Source: an uncultured Bacteroidales bacterium
Lineage (GTDB): Bacteria > Bacteroidota > Bacteroidia > Bacteroidales > UBA932
NCBI GenBank assembly: GCA_934691625.1
Contig: CAKUTA010000006.1
Location: 41,731 to 105,730 of the forward strand
Direction: 5' to 3'
DNA: 64,000 nucleotides
Below, in pieces: positions 60,152 to 64,000 of this stretch; position 1 is the stretch's first letter, and each line of letters starts with the position of its first letter. The notes under the pieces were generated by a model. The model saw only the letters and a list, made by a program, of their open reading frames with translations. It did no database searches and was not told where the DNA came from. Position numbers and translations under genes: made by a program.

Positions 60152-61201
60152 ATGGCTCCAAATTCTTTGTCTACAAATCATGTTTTAATTTCTGGAAATT
60201 GTTTAGATATTCTTGGCGATATTGACAGTGAGAGCATTGACTGCGTGATTACTTCGCCTCCTTATTGGGCAATGAGAATTTATGATAACGCCGAAAATGC
60301 TAATGAAATTGGAAATGAGGATGATTACCGCACTTATGTAAAAAAACTTACTGTAATCTTTCGCGAAGTAAAACGAGTGTTAAAACCGACCGGGTCATTG
60401 TGGTTAAACCTCGGTGATAAATACAACAATAAAGCGTTGATGGGAATGCCTTGGAGAGTTGCATTGTCCCTCATGGATGACGGTTGGATTTTAAGAAATG
60501 ATGTGATCTGGAATCAAATGAAAGGCACTCAAAGCTGCAAGGATAGGCTCAGGGATAGTTATGAACACGTATTCCATTTCGTTAAAAGTAAAAAATACTA
60601 CTATGACGACAAAGCTATACGAATAAAACCGACATTATTACCAACAATTAGTGAGAATCAAACTATCTCTGCAACGGGTGTGAGTGGAAAGAAATATAGG
60701 GAGCAGATATACACTAGCACTGAACTTACAGATATCGAAAAAAAGAATGCCCTTGCGGCTCTCGATGAAACCATACTACGAATTCGTAAAGGAGAAATTA
60801 ATGATTTTAGGATGGCAATTCGAGGTGTTCAACGTCCTTGGCATAGTGATAACATAGTTGTGAGTGGTCGCGCTAAAGAACTTAAGGAAAAAGGGTTTTA
60901 TATAATGCAAATCGGTGCAAATGGAGCTCTTCCTACAGATATATGGAATATTGTCCCTGAAGATACTTGGAGAAAAGATAAGCATTATGCCGTTTTCCCC
61001 GAAGCACTTCTTAAAGTTCCTATTTTGGCTACGTGTCCTATTGATGGCTGGGTTCTGGACCCATTTAGTGGGACAGGAAGCACTGTAGCAGCTGCTCTTA
61101 AACACAAGCGAAGAGGCATTGGAATCGATTTGAGTGAAGAATATACAAATGTGGCCAGACAACGTATCGCTGAATTAGGAATCACATCTACACTATTTTA
61201 G
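60152..61201 (+). CDS. DNA methyltransferase, class beta, of a NotI-like system
   Basis: The 349-residue enzyme has the catalytic motif TSPPYW (residues 34-39) first and the SAM motif DPFSGTGSTVAAALKHKRRG at residues 303 onward, which is the class beta order. SPPY suits N4-cytosine or N6-adenine methylation. It is 2 nt from a NotI-type endonuclease gene, so it probably protects that enzyme's target site. The specificity cannot be read here. Confidence 0.88.
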   Translation: MAPNSLSTNHVLISGNCLDILGDIDSESIDCVITSPPYWAMRIYDNAENANEIGNEDDYRTYVKKLTVIFREVKRVLKPTGSLWLNLGDKYNNKALMGMPWRVALSLMDDGWILRNDVIWNQMKGTQSCKDRLRDSYEHVFHFVKSKKYYYDDKAIRIKPTLLPTISENQTISATGVSGKKYREQIYTSTELTDIEKKNALAALDETILRIRKGEINDFRMAIRGVQRPWHSDNIVVSGRAKELKEKGFYIMQIGANGALPTDIWNIVPEDTWRKDKHYAVFPEALLKVPILATCPIDGWVLDPFSGTGSTVAAALKHKRRGIGIDLSEEYTNVARQRIAELGITSTLF

Positions 61202-61203
61202 TT

Positions 61204-62076
61204 ATGCAAAAGAATGTAAAACGACTTCCAGTTGAATATTTTTGTCAAGATCTTGATAATTTGACTGAAGATGCAAAATTAGCCATCACACAACAGTACT
61301 GTCGCTTCTTGAGAACGACTTGCAATAAGCCCAGGAAAAGTGAGCCTCATATTAAGGTAGGCATTTGCAGTCTTGGCTCCACCGTAGCAAGAAGCGAAAC
61401 AACCTATCCTGTCATTATATGCCCACAGAGGTTGAAAGAAGAAATAATGTTTAAAACAATTGAAACCCTATATTTATCCTCTTGGAAAAACATTCATTGG
61501 GTTCAAGAAGTAGACATGGGAGTCGGTGGTAATGTTGATTATGTTGCATTTGAACTTGATGAATCAGGCAGAATAACGGACTTTCAGTGCGTGGAACTTC
61601 AGGCTGCTGGGACAACAGGCTCGCCATACCCATATGCGTTAGCAATGGTTAATGGTGAAGATACCGACGATTTGCGAAACGCAAACGGGGAGAGGGTTTC
61701 TTTTGGTATTAATTGGGCAAACGAATTTACAAAAACCATGATGCAACAAGCTTATAAAAAAGGGAAGATTGTTGAAGAATGGAATCGCAAAATTATTTTT
61801 GTAGTTCAGGATGTTGCAATGAAATACCTGTCAAAAACGTCGGATTGTTCATTACTTGAAGATTTCAACGCGAAACTTCCCGTTGATTTCTGCACATTTA
61901 AGTTAGAGTGGTCCGAGAAAGAAGGATGGCATTTGGTTTTTGATAGAATCTACAGCACGTCCATTGAAGGTATTAACCGCATCATTTCGGGCGCTGAAGC
62001 TAATGACTACCCATCTCCTGAAGAATTCAAAGAGACAGCACTCAAGAAGGCTATTTCTGACGGAATTATTGAATAG
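61204..62076 (+). CDS. NotI-family restriction endonuclease
   Basis: The 290-residue protein has four cysteines C33, C40, C55 and C73 (QYCRFLRTTC, VGICSLG, VIICPQR) as in the iron-binding domain of NotI, and a PD-(D/E)XK active site as GNVDYVAF (D112) with VELQAAG (E131, Q133), the unusual ExQ form of NotI. SPYPYALAMVNGEDTDDLRN follows. It should cut a GC-rich octamer-like target, but the sequence recognised is unknown. Confidence 0.8.
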   Translation: MQKNVKRLPVEYFCQDLDNLTEDAKLAITQQYCRFLRTTCNKPRKSEPHIKVGICSLGSTVARSETTYPVIICPQRLKEEIMFKTIETLYLSSWKNIHWVQEVDMGVGGNVDYVAFELDESGRITDFQCVELQAAGTTGSPYPYALAMVNGEDTDDLRNANGERVSFGINWANEFTKTMMQQAYKKGKIVEEWNRKIIFVVQDVAMKYLSKTSDCSLLEDFNAKLPVDFCTFKLEWSEKEGWHLVFDRIYSTSIEGINRIISGAEANDYPSPEEFKETALKKAISDGIIE

Positions 62077-62218
62077 GATATATTCAATGACATTTCATTT
62101 TTCTCCTTAGTGAAACTTACAAATCCCTGGAAATCAACTGTAATGTTATTTTGAGCCCGTTTTGCCCCCCGTCAACATTCACTTTCGTTATGTTTCGTGC
62201 GGAACTGAAACGGAAAAA

Positions 62219-62238
62219 GGGCGGACCGAAGCCCGCCC
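62219..62238 (-). terminator. Terminator of the leftward mobile-element genes
   Basis: On the minus strand GGGCGG pairs with CCGCCC (with GGGCTTCGGT between) and a T run follows. It is 30 nt after the stop of the gene at 62270. Confidence 0.75.
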
Positions 62239-62269
62239 AGATGGAAGTATATGTTTGATTGTGTAGTGG

Positions 62270-62785
62270 TCAGTTTATCACCCACGGCTCGATGATGCCG
62301 TAAAGGTCATCGGTGTCGGCTATGATGCCGAGCACATAGCTGTCATTACGGAACAGTCCATCTTGCCACTTGCAGGTGATGGCAAGGAAGTCCTTCTCCA
62401 CAGGGGTCTTTGGTTTGAATGAGATCACACTCAATGAACCGGAATACTCTCCGGGATGAACGATGTCCTCATCATTTCTCATCTCCTCATAAGTGGCAGT
62501 CAAGGGGTATGTCATCATAGTTCCTTTCATATCAGCCATACATAACTCCCTGTTTATCCAGGCTTGCAGGTCATCGGTATAGTTCGTTCTCACAACAGAA
62601 GCCTGCGCCTGCCCATAAAAGTATCTCAATATCTTCTGTATCTCTGGTGAAGTCAAGACCCTCTCTCCGTCAAGGATGTGCTCAAATGTGATGAGGGACT
62701 GCCAGCTCTCGACTTTGCCGTCTTCGATGAGCGGAAGACACAAGTCCTTTTGCAGGACAATATTACTTAGCTTCCTCATAGACAA
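62270..62785 (-). CDS. Hypothetical mobile-element protein
   Basis: The 171-residue protein begins MSMRKLSNIVLQKDLCLPLI and has regular mixed alpha/beta sequence (EIQKILRYFYGQAQASVVRT, ITCKWQDGLFRNDSYVLGII). I recognise no family. It overlaps the stop of the next upstream gene by about 20 nt, so the pair is coexpressed. An internal ATG two codons in is another start. Confidence 0.6.
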   Translation of the reverse strand: MSMRKLSNIVLQKDLCLPLIEDGKVESWQSLITFEHILDGERVLTSPEIQKILRYFYGQAQASVVRTNYTDDLQAWINRELCMADMKGTMMTYPLTATYEEMRNDEDIVHPGEYSGSLSVISFKPKTPVEKDFLAITCKWQDGLFRNDSYVLGIIADTDDLYGIIEPWVIN

Positions 62786-63245
62786 GCTTCTGTCTTATAT
62801 CCTTTGCCATCTGCAATATGAACAGTTTCTCGGCGGCTCGATAGACTTGAAGATCATTGTCATTGACGGTCTCTTCATCAATCTCCTTGTCCTGCACCTT
62901 TATCTTCTCGCCTTGCAGATGCAGCTTTACAAGATCATAGAGGAACTTGTCGATGCTGTCGTATTCATTATCGAGACCTGTCTTATTCCTTGCCAGTGCG
63001 AGGACATCGCCGTATTTCAGCCCGGGTGCATCCTTTTCAATGTCATTCAGGCATTTGTCGGAGACCTCATTGTAATGGTCAAATTTCAAATTGCAGACAG
63101 CCTCATTCAGTAGATTGTTGTATTCGACAAAGCCATATACGTGGTTGTCCCAGAGTTCGATGTTCTCGGTCTTTTTCTCATTGAGTTTTCGTTGTGCCAG
63201 CCATTCATTGAATGAGCTGATACGGTTGATTTTTACATTGTCCAT
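62763..63245 (-). CDS. Hypothetical mobile-element protein
   Basis: The 160-residue protein starts MDNVKINRISSFNEWLAQRK and is acidic and helix-rich (KCLNDIEKDAPGLKYGDVLA, AEKLFILQMAKDIRQKLVYE). Family not recognised. It is transcribed after the polymerase-like gene, separated by a terminator, and overlaps the next gene. Confidence 0.6.
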   Translation of the reverse strand: MDNVKINRISSFNEWLAQRKLNEKKTENIELWDNHVYGFVEYNNLLNEAVCNLKFDHYNEVSDKCLNDIEKDAPGLKYGDVLALARNKTGLDNEYDSIDKFLYDLVKLHLQGEKIKVQDKEIDEETVNDNDLQVYRAAEKLFILQMAKDIRQKLVYEEAK

Positions 63246-63317
63246 ATTATATAATCAGTTTGTATATAGTGCGAAAGCGGATGCTTTCACATAAGGTATT
63301 TATGGGCATAAGAAAAA

Positions 63318-63339
63318 GACAGGGCGTCTCCGCTCTGTC
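63318..63339 (-). terminator. Terminator of the polymerase-like gene
   Basis: On the minus strand GACAGAGCG pairs with CGCCCTGTC around GAGA, followed by TTTTTCTT. It lies 22 nt after the stop at 63361. Confidence 0.75.
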
Positions 63340-63360
63340 CTTCAAATTGTCTTTCAAATT

Positions 63361-64000
63361 TCACTTGTCCTTGTCGGTTGATCTGTTCTCAATCTTTATT
63401 GAAATCTTCTCCCCATACATCTCCTGACTGACCTGTTCCATAGTAGCCTTGACTGTCTCTCCATCACTTTCCTTGACACAGACGGCATCGTGAATGGTAT
63501 AGAACTTCATATCAGCAGGAAGTCTTGACAGACAGGTCTTGATATACTCAACCTCTGTCTTCTGCATGAACACAGGGAGGAGGCTGCACCACTTGCCTTT
63601 TCTCTGTTTCTTCCAGCTGTCAGTCCATACCTTCTCTGTCCAGACAGGGTTTTTCTTGTGATATTCGATAAGATCATATATCTCCGGTTCATTGTCTTTC
63701 AAATAACCGGTCAGACGCTGTTCAAATTTTCGATAACCCCGCTTGTATTCCTTGTCGTCAGCCGGCAAATGCGCCCCTTGAAAATCTTTGGAAAGGCTTG
63801 CACCATAACAGCTGAACAGGTATCTCATCACATACTTCTTCACTTGATCTCTCTTCACCTTTACCCCAGTAATCTCTTTCACCCACTCGTAGAAACTGCC
63901 GTCAAGACAGCGCTTCAACCACCCTGTTGTCTTGCCTGTATCTTTCTTTATTTTCAAGCCGATAAGGGTAGGTTGAGAAGAGCTTACATCAACCTCAACA
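63361..64000 (-). CDS. Family-A-like polymerase C-terminal region, runs off the window
   Basis: The frame is open to the window edge, and homology-like text starts VEVDVSSSQPTLIGLKIKK. DVSSSQP is a motif A (Asp codon 63988-63990). KRDQVKKYVM...CYG (codons about 63855-63802) is a motif B with R, K and YG. FYTIHDAVCV (Asp codon 63487-63489) is a motif C. Spacing D to R (46) and motif B to C (about 105) fits the C-terminal end of PolA-type polymerases, and about 41 residues follow motif C as in PolA. The VKxxVM text also recalls T7-type RNA polymerase. No start can be set. Function is inferred. Confidence 0.65.
   Translation of the reverse strand, partial: VEVDVSSSQPTLIGLKIKKDTGKTTGWLKRCLDGSFYEWVKEITGVKVKRDQVKKYVMRYLFSCYGASLSKDFQGAHLPADDKEYKRGYRKFEQRLTGYLKDNEPEIYDLIEYHKKNPVWTEKVWTDSWKKQRKGKWCSLLPVFMQKTEVEYIKTCLSRLPADMKFYTIHDAVCVKESDGETVKATMEQVSQEMYGEKISIKIENRSTDKDK

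Overview
The window reads as a chromosome segment of a Bacteroidales (Bacteroidota) bacterium with mid-range GC. Three things support this. The gene families are typical: DUF5606, the long form of NusB, DUF3276, a lysine exporter split into two genes, and small tyrosine integrases. Promoters fit the Bacteroides form TTG-N19-20-TAnnTTTG, and Shine-Dalgarno sequences are mostly weak. The genus cannot be fixed from sequence reading alone.

1-19.1 kb is a housekeeping core. A leftward operon runs nusB-yajC-ybbR-coaE-DUF5606-rimO. Rightward genes follow for DUF3276, an amidohydrolase, a purine nucleoside phosphorylase and NAD synthetase. A leftward glycine-cleavage cluster (FGE-like lipoprotein, lplA, gcvT, gcvH, gcvPA, gcvPB, lpd) holds lipoate attachment and the four glycine-cleavage proteins together. 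A uracil-DNA-glycosylase-fold protein and an RluA-type pseudouridine synthase come next.

19.1-45 kb carries a tRNA-Ala, a copper ATPase coupled to an unusual metal-binding-motif plus AraC regulator, a tolC-emrA-emrB efflux operon with a divergent AraC regulator, a fosmidomycin-resistance-type MFS pump, an alkyltransferase, galM, a REP-associated (HUH/Y1) transposase-like gene, an HxlR regulator, a retropepsin-like protein and the split LysO. Three families of short interspersed repeats sit between these genes. Family A is about 163 bp with long terminal inverted repeats. Family B is about 115-130 bp with a TTCAAAAT/ATTTTGAA hairpin. Family C is a near-palindrome of about 78 bp.

45-64 kb is accessory DNA. 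It holds four AAA ATPases of the DUF4143/PD-(D/E)XK type (one truncated), one of them beside a retropepsin-like gene, plus several gene remnants and a small ECF sigma operon. A striking block at 55.2-59.8 kb follows: Fic and ATPase genes separated by copies of one direct repeat (family D), with ordered operator arrays, an XRE regulator and a frameshifted tyrosine integrase. A NotI-like restriction-modification pair comes next. The window ends in mobile-element genes, one of which carries polymerase motifs A, B and C.
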